Shown here one piece after another: positions 7,246 through 16,090 of a stretch of 64,000 bases of DNA (position 1 is the stretch's first letter; each line of letters opens with the position of its first letter). Made by a program: the position numbers and the translations under genes. The stretch is from Palsa-506 sp963755815. GTDB taxonomy: Bacteria; Actinomycetota; Actinomycetes; Streptosporangiales; Streptosporangiaceae. Below the pieces are notes generated by a model. That model was not told the DNA's origin, searched no databases, and was given only the letters and a program-made list of their open reading frames with translations. Where the stretch lies: positions 1 through 64,000 of the forward strand of contig CAVWLF010000016.1 of the NCBI GenBank assembly GCA_963755815.1. Reading direction: 5' to 3'.

Positions 7246-8097
7246 ATGCCAGATGGGCCGACGGTACTTCGTATTCTGCTCGGCACCCAGCTTCGCCGGC
7301 TGCGGGAGGCGCGGGGCATCACCGCGCAGGAGGCGGCCCGCGAGATCAGGGCGTCGGAGTCCAAGATCAGCCGCATGGAACTCGGCCGGAACGCGGTCCG
7401 CGAGGTCGACATCGCCGACCTGCTCACCCTGTACGGCATCACCGATCCCGCCGAGCGGGAGCAGTTGCTGTCCCTGGCCAGTCAGGCCAACCAGCCGGGC
7501 TGGTGGCATCGCTATCAGGATGTGCTGCCCAGCTGGTTCCAGGCGTATATCGGGCTCGAGGAATCCGCCGAGTCAATCCGCAGCTATGACATGCAGTTCG
7601 TGCCCGGCTTGCTGCAGACCGGGGAATACGCGGCCGCCGTTATCGCGCTCGGCGAGTTCTCGCTGGAGGAGACAGAGCGCCTGGTATTCCTGCGCAAGGA
7701 ACGGCAGCGCCGGTTCAGCAGCGGCAGCCTGCGGCTCACGGCGGTAATCGACGAGACCGCGCTGCGCCGCCCGTTCTCCGAACCCGCGCTGATGCGGGCG
7801 CAGTTGGAGTACCTGCTGGATATCTGCGACCGGCCGGCGTTCACCCTGCAGGTGAGGCCGCTGGCCACGGGCGCCCATGCGGCGCCCGCCAGCTTCAGCA
7901 TCCTGAAGTTCGCCTCGGCTGAGCTCCCCGACGTCGTCTACGTTGAGCAGCTGACCAGCGCCATGTACCTGGATAAGGCCGCCGACGTGGTCCGCTACAC
8001 GGCCGCCATGGACCGGATCAGCGCGACCAGCGCGACGCCGAACCAGTCCAGGGAGATCATTCGCGCATTGCTCAAGGAAATGGAGGGATCCCGATGA
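7246..8097 (+). CDS. HTH regulator with DUF5753 (XRE-type)
   Basis: The 283-aa protein has an XRE-like helix-turn-helix at residues 10-65 (LRRLREARGITAQEAAREIR, then SKISRMELGR) and a DUF5753 C-terminal domain. This is the abundant actinomycete family related to WhiJ/AbaA-orfA regulators, which work with a DUF397 partner encoded next door. ATG 7246 is preferred because GAGGAGG (7228-7234) precedes it; GTG 7219 is less likely. Its stop overlaps the DUF397 start (ATGA), so the two are translationally coupled. Such pairs are linked to development and antibiotic regulation, but the target here is unknown. Confidence 0.88.
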   Translation: MPDGPTVLRILLGTQLRRLREARGITAQEAAREIRASESKISRMELGRNAVREVDIADLLTLYGITDPAEREQLLSLASQANQPGWWHRYQDVLPSWFQAYIGLEESAESIRSYDMQFVPGLLQTGEYAAAVIALGEFSLEETERLVFLRKERQRRFSSGSLRLTAVIDETALRRPFSEPALMRAQLEYLLDICDRPAFTLQVRPLATGAHAAPASFSILKFASAELPDVVYVEQLTSAMYLDKAADVVRYTAAMDRISATSATPNQSREIIRALLKEMEGSR

Positions 8098-8336
8098 GCA
8101 GTATCCGCAACGGCATGCCCGCGACCGAGCTGGCCGGCGCCAGCTGGCTCAGGAGCCAGCGCAGCGGCCCGACCGGTGGCAACTGCGTCGAGGTCGCGTT
8201 CCTCGCAGGCGGCGATGTTGCCCTGCGCAATTCGAAGCACCCGGGCGGCCCGGCCCTGGTCTTCACCCGCGCGGAGTGGGAGGCGTTCCTCGGCGGTGCC
8301 GGGGACGGCGAATTCGGGCGACCAGGCCCTACTTAG
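8094..8336 (+). CDS. DUF397 protein, partner of the upstream HTH regulator
   Basis: This 80-aa protein is a single DUF397 domain: a WLRSQRSGPTGGNCVEVA start (residues 18-35), a central VALRNSKHP and a terminal FTRAEWEAFL. It overlaps the HTH gene by 4 bases and is almost certainly co-expressed. Family knowledge suggests that it acts as an antagonist or cofactor of the neighbouring HTH protein, in the manner of a toxin-antitoxin-like regulatory pair. It converges with der; a GCGCAGCTGCGC dyad at 8377-8388 may serve as terminator. Confidence 0.9.
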   Translation: MSSIRNGMPATELAGASWLRSQRSGPTGGNCVEVAFLAGGDVALRNSKHPGGPALVFTRAEWEAFLGGAGDGEFGRPGPT

Positions 8337-8402
8337 GCGACCAGACCGTACCCAGGCCAGCAGGTCAAAGCCCTCCGCGCAGCTGCGCACTTCCCGGGAT
8401 GC

Positions 8403-9824
8403 CTACGTTCGCCGGGCCGAACTCGGCCGCCGCGGCTGGCCGGTGACCGCCCTCTTTTCCCGCAGCCGCATCGTCACGTGCACCGGGCTGCCATCGAAGC
8501 CGAACTCCTCCCGGAGCCTGCGCTCGACGAACCTCCGGTAGCCGGCCTGCAGGAAGCCCGACGTGAACAGGACGAAGTGCGGCGGACGCACGCCCGCCTG
8601 GGTGGCGAACAGGATCTTCGGCTGCTTGCCGCCGCGCACCGGCGGCGGCGTCGCCGCCACCAGGGCGGACAGCCAGGCATTGAGCTTCCCGGTCGGCACC
8701 CTGGTCTCCCAGCCGGCCAGCGCGCGCTCCAGCGCCGGGACCAGCCGGTCGGTATGCCAGCCGGTCGCGGCCGAGATATTGATCCGGGGCGCCCACCGCG
8801 CGGTGTGCAGCTGCCGGTCGATCTCCTTGTCCAGGAAGTCCCGGCGGTCCGCGTCGACGAGATCCCACTTGTTGTAGGCGATCACCAGCGCCCGGCCCGC
8901 CTCGATCACCATCGACACGATCCTCAGGTCCTGCTCCGCGAGCGGCTCGCTGGCATCGACCAGCACGACCGCGACCTCCGCCCGCTCCAGCGACCGTTCC
9001 GTGCGCAGCGCGGCGAAGTAGTCGGCACCCTGCGTCTCGCGCACCCGGCGGCGGATCCCGGCCGTGTCCACGAACCGCCAGACGCTCCCGCCCAGCTCGA
9101 TGAGCTCGTCCACCGGATCCCTGGTGGTGCCCGCCGCCGGGTCGACCAGCACGCGCTCGGAGCCGGCCAGTGAGTTCAGCAGGCTGGACTTGCCCACGTT
9201 CGGGCGGCCGATGAGCGCTACCCGGCGCGGGCCGCCGGTCTCGCCGAACGGCTCCATCGGGGTAGCCGGCAGCGCGTTAAGGATCAGGTCGAGCAGGTCT
9301 CCGCTGCCGCGCCCGTGCAGCGCGCTGACCGGGCAGGGCTCGCCGAGGCCGAGCGACCAGAGCGAGGTGGCGGCCGACTCGCCGGGCCCATCGTCGACCT
9401 TGTTGGCCGCCAGCACGACCGGCTTGCGGGACCGGCGCAGCACGGCGGCGACCGCGGCATCAGCGTCGGTCACGCCGATCACCGAGTCGACCACGAACAG
9501 GACCGCATCGGCCGCGTCCACCGCGACGCGCGCCTGGGCGGCCACCCGGGCCGCCAGCGACCCTGAGCCTTCCACCGCGGGCTCCCAGCCGCCCGTGTCC
9601 ACCAGCGTGAACGCCCGGCCCCGCCAGGTGGCGTCATAGGCGACCCGGTCGCGGGTCACGCCCGGGGTGTCCTCGACCACCGCCTGGCGGCTGCCGAGGA
9701 TCCGGTTCACCAGGGTCGATTTGCCGACATTCGGCCGGCCGACGACCGCGACCACCGGCGCGGGCACGTCCGGCTGATCGCCCTGGTCGCCGTCCAGCCC
9801 GGGCAGGCCGCTCAGCTCGTCCAC
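8403..9824 (-). CDS. der: Ribosome biogenesis GTPase Der (EngA)
   Basis: The 473-aa protein is a tandem GTPase needed for 50S subunit maturation. Two G domains are visible, each with P-loop GRPNVGKS (residues 29-36 and about 205-212), DTPG/DTAG switch II, and NKVD or NKWD base-recognition motifs, followed by the KH-like domain. A 23-residue acidic N-terminal extension precedes the first domain. The start is GTG 9824, overlapping the cmk stop by 13 bases. The cmk-der pair is the standard actinobacterial arrangement. Confidence 0.96.
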   Translation of the reverse strand: MDELSGLPGLDGDQGDQPDVPAPVVAVVGRPNVGKSTLVNRILGSRQAVVEDTPGVTRDRVAYDATWRGRAFTLVDTGGWEPAVEGSGSLAARVAAQARVAVDAADAVLFVVDSVIGVTDADAAVAAVLRRSRKPVVLAANKVDDGPGESAATSLWSLGLGEPCPVSALHGRGSGDLLDLILNALPATPMEPFGETGGPRRVALIGRPNVGKSSLLNSLAGSERVLVDPAAGTTRDPVDELIELGGSVWRFVDTAGIRRRVRETQGADYFAALRTERSLERAEVAVVLVDASEPLAEQDLRIVSMVIEAGRALVIAYNKWDLVDADRRDFLDKEIDRQLHTARWAPRINISAATGWHTDRLVPALERALAGWETRVPTGKLNAWLSALVAATPPPVRGGKQPKILFATQAGVRPPHFVLFTSGFLQAGYRRFVERRLREEFGFDGSPVHVTMRLREKRAVTGQPRRPSSARRT

Positions 9825-10528
9825 GCGGCACCCGCCGTCCGGCTCATGACCAGGCCGACAATCTCCCTGGTGACCTCGTCCAGGCCGAGGCCGGTCGAGT
9901 CGATCTCCACGGCATCGGCCGCCCGGGCCATCTGCGGGGCGTCACGGCGGTCCCGCCGTGCCTGCTCGGCCTGGGTCACGGCCACCGTGACTCCCGGCTG
10001 GCCGGCCAGGTCGGCGCTGCGCCGGAGCGCCCGCACCGCTTCGCTGGCGGTCAGGAACACCTTGACCGGAGCCGATGGCGCGACCACAGTGCCCACGTCG
10101 CGGCCCTCGGCCACGATCCCCTCCCCGGCCGCGACGGCCCGGGCGATAATCTCCCGCTGCATCGCGATCAGGTACGCGCGGACTTGCGGCACGGCCGCCA
10201 CCGCGCTGACCGCGTTGGATACCTCCCGGGTGCGGATCGGGCCGGACACGTCGGTCCCGCCCACGCTGATCGCCGGTGCGTCCGGGTCGGTGCCGATCTC
10301 GATCTGAGCGCCCGGCAGCTGCGCGGCCACCGCCGCCGCGCTGCCGATGTCCACCCGGGTCGCCAGCAGCCACCAGGTCAGCGCGCGGTACATCGCGCCG
10401 GTATCCAGGTAGCGCAGGCCAAGCGAGCGCGCCACCTCGCGCGCGGCACTGGACTTGCCCGATCCGGCCGGGCCGTCTACTGCGATAACGAGCCCCGGGC
10501 GCTGGCCGGATAGCGCCGAATTAGTCAC
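9812..10528 (-). CDS. cmk: Cytidylate kinase
   Basis: The 238-aa nucleoside monophosphate kinase phosphorylates CMP and dCMP with ATP. P-loop GPAGSGKS is at residues 19-26, with the CMP-binding LDTGAMYRA at about 38-46, the insert domain in the middle and the lid RRDRRD near residue 190. Length is normal. It starts at GTG 10528, 10 bases after the tyrA stop, and overlaps der, forming part of one long minus-strand operon from aroH to der. Confidence 0.95.
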   Translation of the reverse strand: MTNSALSGQRPGLVIAVDGPAGSGKSSAAREVARSLGLRYLDTGAMYRALTWWLLATRVDIGSAAAVAAQLPGAQIEIGTDPDAPAISVGGTDVSGPIRTREVSNAVSAVAAVPQVRAYLIAMQREIIARAVAAGEGIVAEGRDVGTVVAPSAPVKVFLTASEAVRALRRSADLAGQPGVTVAVTQAEQARRDRRDAPQMARAADAVEIDSTGLGLDEVTREIVGLVMSRTAGAAWTS

Positions 10529-10538
10529 GCAGATGATG

Positions 10539-11657
10539 TTACCGGCGAACCGGCCAGCCTCCGGCCGCGAGCGCGGCCATCAGCCCCGCGGCGGCCTCCG
10601 GCCGGACCGAGAGCTCGAGCACGCCGGCCGGGAGGCCGGGTGAGTGCTCGATCCGGACGTCCTCGATGTTGATCCCGGCCCGGCCGGCCGCCTGGAAGAC
10701 CCGGGCCAGCTCGCCTGGCTGGTCGCCGATGACCACCTGGACCGGTACGTAGGCCGCGGGCGGGCCGCCTTGCTTGCCCGGGATCCTCGCTACGCCCGCT
10801 CCCCCGCGCTCCAGCAGGCCGGTCAGGCGCTTGGCCGATTCCTCGTCGCCCTCGGCCAGGCCGGCCAGCGCGGCGGCCGCGGCGGTGAGATCCGCCGCGA
10901 TGGCCGGCAGCAGGCCGGCCACGTGCGCGGCGTTGGCGGCCAGGATCTGCGTCCACAGCCCGGCATCCCCGGCCGCGATCCTGGTCACATCGCGCAGCCC
11001 CGGCCCGGCCAGCGCCAGCGCGTCATCGGCCGCCAGCTCGAGCCGCGCCGCCATGGCCGCGGCGACCAGATGCGGGATATGCGAGACCAGTGCCACCCAG
11101 CGATCGTGATCGGCGGCCAGCATCCGGACCGGCTGCGCGCCGCAGCCGCCGGCCAGCGCGGTCACCGCGGCCGTCGCCGCGGCCGAGGTTTCCGGCGCCG
11201 GGCAGATCGCCCACGGGCGGCCCAGGAACAGGTCGGCCCGCGCCGCCGCGGGACCCGACCGCTCACGCCCGGCCAGCGGGTGCCCGGGAACGAACGCGGC
11301 CAGGTCACAGCCGAGCTCGCGAGCGCGGGCCAGCGGCAGTTCCTTCACGCTGGCGACGTCGGTGTAGCAGCGCGCCAGCCCCCGGGCCTGCGCGGCCGCG
11401 AGCGCCGGGGCGACCGCTTCCGGCGGCATGGCCAGCACGGCGAGGTCGGCCGGGCCGCCCGGCGGCCCGGCCGCGGGCAGTTCGCCGCCCGCGCCGAGGC
11501 CGGCCGCGAAGCGCGCGGCGGACGGATCGCGGTCGGCCAGCCAGACCGCCGCGCCGAGGCCGCGGGCGGCCAGCGCGACCGAGGTGCCGATCAGCCCGGT
11601 GCCGATCACCACCAGCCGCAGCGGGAAAAACGGCGGCACCGCCGGGACCGATGTCAC
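10539..11657 (-). CDS. tyrA: Prephenate dehydrogenase
   Basis: The 372-aa enzyme oxidises prephenate to hydroxyphenylpyruvate in tyrosine synthesis. An NAD-binding Rossmann motif (VVIGTGLIGTS) begins near residue 12. The catalytic-His region (VPGHPLAGRERSG) and HIPHLVAAA follow, and a C-terminal ACT domain (VVIGDQPGELARVFQAAG) suggests allosteric control by an amino acid. GTG 11657 is chosen since it overlaps the aroH stop as GTGA. The frame continues upstream into aroH but that part is not tyrA. Confidence 0.92.
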   Translation of the reverse strand: MTSVPAVPPFFPLRLVVIGTGLIGTSVALAARGLGAAVWLADRDPSAARFAAGLGAGGELPAAGPPGGPADLAVLAMPPEAVAPALAAAQARGLARCYTDVASVKELPLARARELGCDLAAFVPGHPLAGRERSGPAAARADLFLGRPWAICPAPETSAAATAAVTALAGGCGAQPVRMLAADHDRWVALVSHIPHLVAAAMAARLELAADDALALAGPGLRDVTRIAAGDAGLWTQILAANAAHVAGLLPAIAADLTAAAAALAGLAEGDEESAKRLTGLLERGGAGVARIPGKQGGPPAAYVPVQVVIGDQPGELARVFQAAGRAGINIEDVRIEHSPGLPAGVLELSVRPEAAAGLMAALAAGGWPVRR

Positions 11658-12016
11658 TGGGCGATATCCAGCCGCAGCGCGATCGCGCCGCGCAGGTAGA
11701 CGTGCTGCATGGCGGTCCGGGGCTGCTCGGTCTCGACGTGCATCATCAGCCGCACGACCAGGGGCATCGATCCGGGTACGTTCATTTCGGTGGCGCACAG
11801 CAGCGGCACATCCTGGAAGCCGAGCTTGCGGGCCGCGAGCGCCGGGAATTCGGCGTCCAGGTCGTGCGTGGCGGTGAACACGACGCTGATCACTTCGGCG
11901 GGCGTCAGCCGGTTGCGGCTCATCACCTCGGTCACCAGCTCGGAGGTGCCTTCGAGGACCGCCGCACGCTCGTTCGCGGCCACCTGGGTTGCCCCGCGGA
12001 TCGCCCTGACCGCCAC
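11654..12016 (-). CDS. aroH: Chorismate mutase, AroH type
   Basis: The 120-aa trimeric AroH-class mutase converts chorismate to prephenate and is placed directly before tyrA. Hallmarks are RAIRGATQV at the N-terminus, FTATHDLDAEFPA in the middle and the CATEMNVPGSM segment. GTG 12016 is chosen because an ideal AAGGAGG (about 12023-12029) lies 6 bases upstream, and AroH proteins begin right at xVRAIRGAT. A 16-residue longer start at 12064 has no such site. It overlaps tyrA by 4 bases, coupling the two steps toward tyrosine. Confidence 0.93.
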   Translation of the reverse strand: MAVRAIRGATQVAANERAAVLEGTSELVTEVMSRNRLTPAEVISVVFTATHDLDAEFPALAARKLGFQDVPLLCATEMNVPGSMPLVVRLMMHVETEQPRTAMQHVYLRGAIALRLDIAQ

Positions 12017-12145
12017 CAGATTCCCTCCTTCGTCAGCTACGGAGTCCGCCGCCCGGCGGCTCAACCGCCCGGCCGCTCATGCCCGCCCGGCTCCCGGGCC
12101 GCGCCCCCGCGCCGCGCAGGCCCGGCCCGGCCGCCAGCACCCAGG

Positions 12146-13144
12146 CTATAGACCTACCGCCGCGTAGAGCTCGCCGATCTCCCGGATGGACAGCCGCCGG
12201 GTGGTGCCCGGCCGCAGCGAGCCGAGCGATACCGGGCCCACCTGGGTGCGGACCAGGCGGCTGACCGGATGCCCGGCCTCAGCCAGCATCCGCCGCACGA
12301 TGTGCTTGCGGCCCTCATGCAGGGTGATCTCCACCAGCGCCCGCGACCCGGCCCGCTCCACCACCCGGAACCGATCGGCGCTGGCCACCCCGTCGGCCAG
12401 CTCGATCCCGGTGACCAGCTGGCGCCCCAGGTCCCGGGGCAGCGGGCCGGCCACGTCGGCCAGGTAGGTCTTGAGCACGCCATAGCTGGGATGGGCGAGC
12501 CGGTGCGCGAGCTCGCCGTCGTTCATCAGCAGCATCAGGCCCTCGGTGTCGTAATCGAGCCGGCCGACGTGGAAGAGCCGCTCGCCGCGGTCGCCGAGGT
12601 AGTCGGCGATGGTCGGCCTGCCCCGGCTGTCCGACATCGTGGTGAGCACGCCGGCGGGCTTGTTCAGCGCCAGGTACACCAGGTCCTCGCGGCCGGGGAT
12701 ACGGCGGCCGTCCACCCGGATGATCTGGTGCTGGGGGTCGACCCTCGCGCCGTACCGGCGGACGATCTCGCCGTCTACCTCGACCCGGCCTTCGCCGATC
12801 ATTTCCTCGCAGTGCCTGCGGCTGCCGATGCCGGCCGCGGCCAGCACCTTCTGCAGCCGGACGCCGCCCGGGACGTCGACCAGCGTGTCGTGTCCGTCGT
12901 CGGCCGGGTCAAAGCTGTCCGGCCCGGCACTGCCGTCGTCCGCGGCGGCGCCGGCCGTGCTCGCGCCGGTTCTGGCGCCGGACGCGGTGGCGCCGCCGGG
13001 CCTGGTGCCCGCCGCGCCCGCGCTCGCCGCGCCGGCCCCGCCCGCTCCGGCGGGCCGCGGCGCGCGGCCGCCGGACTGGCGGCGGCCGGCGGCCTGGCCC
13101 GGGGCGGCGGGCCGGCCGCGGCCGTCACGACCCCGCGGGCTCAT
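12146..13144 (-). CDS. rluB: 23S rRNA pseudouridine synthase, RluB/RsuA family
   Basis: The 332-aa protein has an S4 RNA-binding domain (VRLQKVLAAAGIGSRRH, about residues 90-106) and a pseudouridine synthase domain with the catalytic Asp in HVGRLDYDTEG. It isomerises uridine in 23S rRNA. The first 85 residues are a Gly/Ala/Pro/Arg-rich disordered extension, common in actinobacteria. ATG 13144 overlaps the scpB stop by 20 bases. The frame is open 9 codons further (to 13171), but that lies inside scpB. Confidence 0.93.
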   Translation of the reverse strand: MSPRGRDGRGRPAAPGQAAGRRQSGGRAPRPAGAGGAGAASAGAAGTRPGGATASGARTGASTAGAAADDGSAGPDSFDPADDGHDTLVDVPGGVRLQKVLAAAGIGSRRHCEEMIGEGRVEVDGEIVRRYGARVDPQHQIIRVDGRRIPGREDLVYLALNKPAGVLTTMSDSRGRPTIADYLGDRGERLFHVGRLDYDTEGLMLLMNDGELAHRLAHPSYGVLKTYLADVAGPLPRDLGRQLVTGIELADGVASADRFRVVERAGSRALVEITLHEGRKHIVRRMLAEAGHPVSRLVRTQVGPVSLGSLRPGTTRRLSIREIGELYAAVGL

Positions 13145-13763
13145 GGCCTGATTCCTCGCCGTCATCAACATCGTCCGGGAGGAACGGCGCCAGCTCCGGC
13201 AGCTCCTCCAGGCCGGGCAGGCCGAGCCGCTCCAGGAAGTAGCTGGTGGTCCGGAACAGGATCGCGCCCGTGTCCGGGTCGGTGCCGGCTTCCTCGGCCA
13301 GCCCGCGGAGCACCAGCGTGCGCATCACGCCATCGCAGTTGACCCCGCGGACGGCGGAAACCCGGGCCCGGCTCACGGGCTGACGGTAGGCCACCACGGC
13401 CAGGGTCTCCAGCGCGGCCTGGGTGAGCCTGATCTCCTGGCCGTCGCTGACGAACCGCTCCACCACCGGCGCGCATTCCTCGCGCGTGTAGAAGCGCCAG
13501 CCCCCGGCCACCTCGCGCAGGTCGAACCCGCGGCCCTCGGCCGTGTAGGAGGCGGCCAGCTGGCTCAGCGCCGCCGCGATTTCCTCCCGCGGCAGCTCCA
13601 GAACCTGCGCGATGACCACGTCGGGCACCGGCTCGTCGGCGACCAGCATGATCGCTTCCAGGCTGCTGCGCAGCCAGGGGGCCTGCTCGCCGCCGGCCGG
13701 TCGCGCGCCAGCCTGCAAGGTGTCACCGGGATCGCGCGGACGGGGCAAGGATCCGTCGTGCAT
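13125..13763 (-). CDS. scpB: Segregation and condensation protein B
   Basis: The 212-aa winged-helix kleisin partner forms the SMC-ScpA-ScpB condensin. Recognisable segments are LEAIMLVADEPV (residues 35-46), VAGGWRFYTREECAPVVERF, LTQAALETLAVVAYRQPVSR and the MRTLVLRGL wing. It starts two bases after scpA and overlaps rluB, so scpA-scpB-rluB are one translational unit. Confidence 0.95.
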   Translation of the reverse strand: MHDGSLPRPRDPGDTLQAGARPAGGEQAPWLRSSLEAIMLVADEPVPDVVIAQVLELPREEIAAALSQLAASYTAEGRGFDLREVAGGWRFYTREECAPVVERFVSDGQEIRLTQAALETLAVVAYRQPVSRARVSAVRGVNCDGVMRTLVLRGLAEEAGTDPDTGAILFRTTSYFLERLGLPGLEELPELAPFLPDDVDDGEESGHEPAGS

Positions 13764-13765
13764 GG

Positions 13766-14590
13766 CTACCCGTCGCCTTCCGTTGCCGTTTTGGTGGCAC
13801 TCTCCTGGCCGGCCATCCAGCTCACGTAGAGCTCGCCGAGTGGCGTGAGCTGCTCCAGCCGGACCCGGCCGTCCCGGTAGAGGTCAAGCACGGCCAGGAA
13901 GCGCGCCACGACCTCGTAGGTGCCCGCGCAGTCCGACGTGAGGCGGCGGAACGTGGCCCGGTGCAGCTCTCGCAGCCGCCCGGCCAGTATCTCCGCCTGC
14001 TCGCGGACGCTGGTCTGGGGCATATGCAAGTGCTCCGTCGATACTACCGGCGGTTTCCTCGGCGCCAGCGTGCGCGCGGCGATGGCGGCGAACTCCGCCG
14101 GGCCGAGGCCGAGCAGCACCTCGGGCAGCAGTTCAGCGAAACGCGGCTCGATCGGCACCCGCCGCGGGAACCGGCGCGCCCAGGCGACCATCCGGGCCGC
14201 CAGGACGGCGGCCACTTCCTTGTACGCGCGGTACTGCAGCAACCGGGCGAACAGCAGGTCCCTGGCCTCCAGCAGGGCCAGGTCCTCCTCGTCCTCCACC
14301 TCGCCGGCCGGCAGCAGCCGGGCCGCCTTCAGGTCGAGCAGCGTGGCGGCCACCACCAGGAAGTAACTGGCCTGGTCCAGGTCCCAGCCGCCGGCCCGGG
14401 CGCGGATGTGCGCGATGAACTCGTCGGTCACGCTCGACAGCGCGATCTCGGTGATATCCAGCTTGTGCTTGGAGATGAGCGCGAGCAGCAGGTCGAACGG
14501 GCCCTCGAACACGTCCAGGTGCACCTCGAAGTCGCCCCCGGCCTGAGCCTGCGGGGCGTCCCCGGATTCGCCGATCACCATGGTGGCCAT
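13766..14590 (-). CDS. scpA: Segregation and condensation protein A
   Basis: The 274-aa kleisin subunit bridges the SMC heads. The N-terminal FEVHLDVFEGPFDLLLALI (residues 21-39) is the classic ScpA opening. The DLDQASYFLVVAATLLDLKA helix and a C-terminal winged helix (EQAEILAGRLRELHRATFRR; FLAVLDLYRDGRVRLEQ) are complete. It lies directly upstream of scpB, next to a parA/RHH pair and xerD, grouping several chromosome-maintenance genes. Confidence 0.95.
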   Translation of the reverse strand: MATMVIGESGDAPQAQAGGDFEVHLDVFEGPFDLLLALISKHKLDITEIALSSVTDEFIAHIRARAGGWDLDQASYFLVVAATLLDLKAARLLPAGEVEDEEDLALLEARDLLFARLLQYRAYKEVAAVLAARMVAWARRFPRRVPIEPRFAELLPEVLLGLGPAEFAAIAARTLAPRKPPVVSTEHLHMPQTSVREQAEILAGRLRELHRATFRRLTSDCAGTYEVVARFLAVLDLYRDGRVRLEQLTPLGELYVSWMAGQESATKTATEGDG

Positions 14591-14733
14591 TCAGAGCCCG
14601 TCGCAGCCAGCCCGGGGCGGCAGGAACCGCCCGGAGGACATGACGCTACCTGATGCGGGGGAAGGGCACCGCCAGCATGCACCGTGACCCGGCGGGGGTT
14701 CCCGGCGCGGCCGGGCCCGATTGCGCCGCCTCG

Positions 14734-15060
14734 TCATGCCCCCTCGCGCAGGCGGCGCGCCACCAGCGATCTCTCTCCGGCGGCATCGAGGTCGGCCAGC
14801 AGCACCGCGAGCGCCTCGCGCACGATCCGGCCCCGGTCCGCGGGAATGCCGTAGGCCCGGAGCGATAGCCGGGCCCGTTCGAGGTCCATCAGCTCACGGC
14901 CGGACAGGTAGACCGTGATCTTCTGGGTATGCTGCTCCCGGCCGCTGGCCTGGCGCTCCAGCTCAGCGGCCGGGCTGTGCGCGGCCGAGCGGAGCAGTTC
15001 AGCGACTCCCGGCAGGCTTACCCGCCGTGAGCGTGTGCCGCGGGATCTGCCTGCTGCCAC
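14734..15060 (-). CDS. Ribbon-helix-helix-like partner of ParA
   Basis: This 108-aa basic protein has a likely ribbon-helix-helix segment at about residues 47-93: a short strand (KITVYLSGRELMDLE) followed by a turn-helix pair (GRIVREALAVLLADLD). The N-terminal 45 residues are flexible and basic. It begins inside the 3' end of parA (GTG 15060, 43-base overlap), as small centromere-binding proteins such as ParG do after their ParA ATPase. I infer that it is the DNA-binding partner of this ParA, distinct from the oriC-proximal ParAB. No function has been shown here. Confidence 0.65.
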   Translation of the reverse strand: MAAGRSRGTRSRRVSLPGVAELLRSAAHSPAAELERQASGREQHTQKITVYLSGRELMDLERARLSLRAYGIPADRGRIVREALAVLLADLDAAGERSLVARRLREGA

Positions 15061-15920
15061 CGTGCCAGCACCTCCTTGGCAAGTTCCCGGTAGGAACTCG
15101 CCCCCGCGGACGCCGAATCGAAGCGGGTGATGGGCTCGCCCGCGACCGAAGCATCAGGGAACCGAACGGTGCGGTTAATCACCGTGTGGTAGACCTTGTC
15201 GCCGAATCCCTTGACGACGCCGGCCAGTACCTCGCGGCTGTGCAGCGTCCGCGAGTCGTACATCGTGGCGAGCAGCCCGTCCAGGCCCAGCTTCGGGCTC
15301 AGCCTGCTGGACACCTTGTCGATCGTCTCCATCAGCAGGGCCACCCCGCGGAGCGCGAAGTACTCGCACTCGAGCGGCACGATCACGCCGTCCGCGCAGG
15401 CCAGCGCATTCACGGTGAGCAGCCCCAGGGACGGCTGGCAGTCAATCATGATGACGTCATAGTCCGGGACGATCGGCTCCAGCGCGCGGCCGAGGACGAA
15501 CTCGCGCCCGACCTCGTGCACGAGCTGCACCTCGGCGCCGGACAGGTCAATGTTGCTGGGCAGCAGGTCCATGCCGTCGACATTGGTCTTGAACAGGACG
15601 TCACTGGCGGCCACGCCGCGCTCCATCAGCAGGTTGTAGACGGTGGCGTCGAGTTCGTGCGGCTGGAACCCGAGGCCTACCGAGAGCGCGCCCTGCGGGT
15701 CGAAATCGACCAGCAGCACCCGGCGGCCCTGCTCGGCGAGCGCGGCACCGAGGCTGATGGTCGTCGTGGTCTTGCCCACGCCGCCCTTCTGGTTGCAGAC
15801 CGCCACAATCCGGGCGGGGCCGTGCGCCAGCAGCGGCTCGGGATCTGGGAACACTGGTAGCGGCCGACCGGTGGGGCCAAGCAGGCCAGGCCTGAAGTCC
15901 ATCGTTCGGGATGCTGCCAC
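15018..15920 (-). CDS. ParA family ATPase
   Basis: The 300-aa Walker ATPase has a deviant P-loop KGGVGKTTTTISLG after the first strand (IVAVCNQ), LVDFDPQG (A'), and MIDCQPSLGLLTVNAL (Walker B region). It is of the Soj/ParA type. GTG 15920 is preferred, since GGGGAGG precedes it by 10 bases; ATG 15902 is the alternative. It stands beside scpAB and xerD, a conserved actinobacterial context away from the origin ParAB. Role inferred: partition or positioning of a cargo, working with the overlapping RHH gene. Confidence 0.88.
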   Translation of the reverse strand: MAASRTMDFRPGLLGPTGRPLPVFPDPEPLLAHGPARIVAVCNQKGGVGKTTTTISLGAALAEQGRRVLLVDFDPQGALSVGLGFQPHELDATVYNLLMERGVAASDVLFKTNVDGMDLLPSNIDLSGAEVQLVHEVGREFVLGRALEPIVPDYDVIMIDCQPSLGLLTVNALACADGVIVPLECEYFALRGVALLMETIDKVSSRLSPKLGLDGLLATMYDSRTLHSREVLAGVVKGFGDKVYHTVINRTVRFPDASVAGEPITRFDSASAGASSYRELAKEVLARWQQADPAAHAHGG

Positions 15921-16090
15921 AGCTGCTGCACCTCCCCGGCAGCCGCACGCAATGCGGCCGATGCCCGGGACTCTAGGGCTTTGGCCAACGTCGCGGCAAG
16001 CCGACTCACCGTTTGCACGAAAATGCCCCGCGGGCACCGCGCGGCCGGGCGCGCCCGGCAGCGCGGCCGGATGCGCCTCGGGCGGCCCGG

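Noticed and set aside
7078..8336. HTH/DUF397 pair as a classical toxin-antitoxin system
   Set aside because: The HTH gene is a full-length DUF5753 regulator and DUF397 has no nuclease or kinase motif. A regulatory pair fits better.
8377..8388. GCGCAGCTGCGC palindrome as an operator
   Set aside because: A 12-bp GC-only dyad between convergent genes is expected by chance or as a weak terminator.
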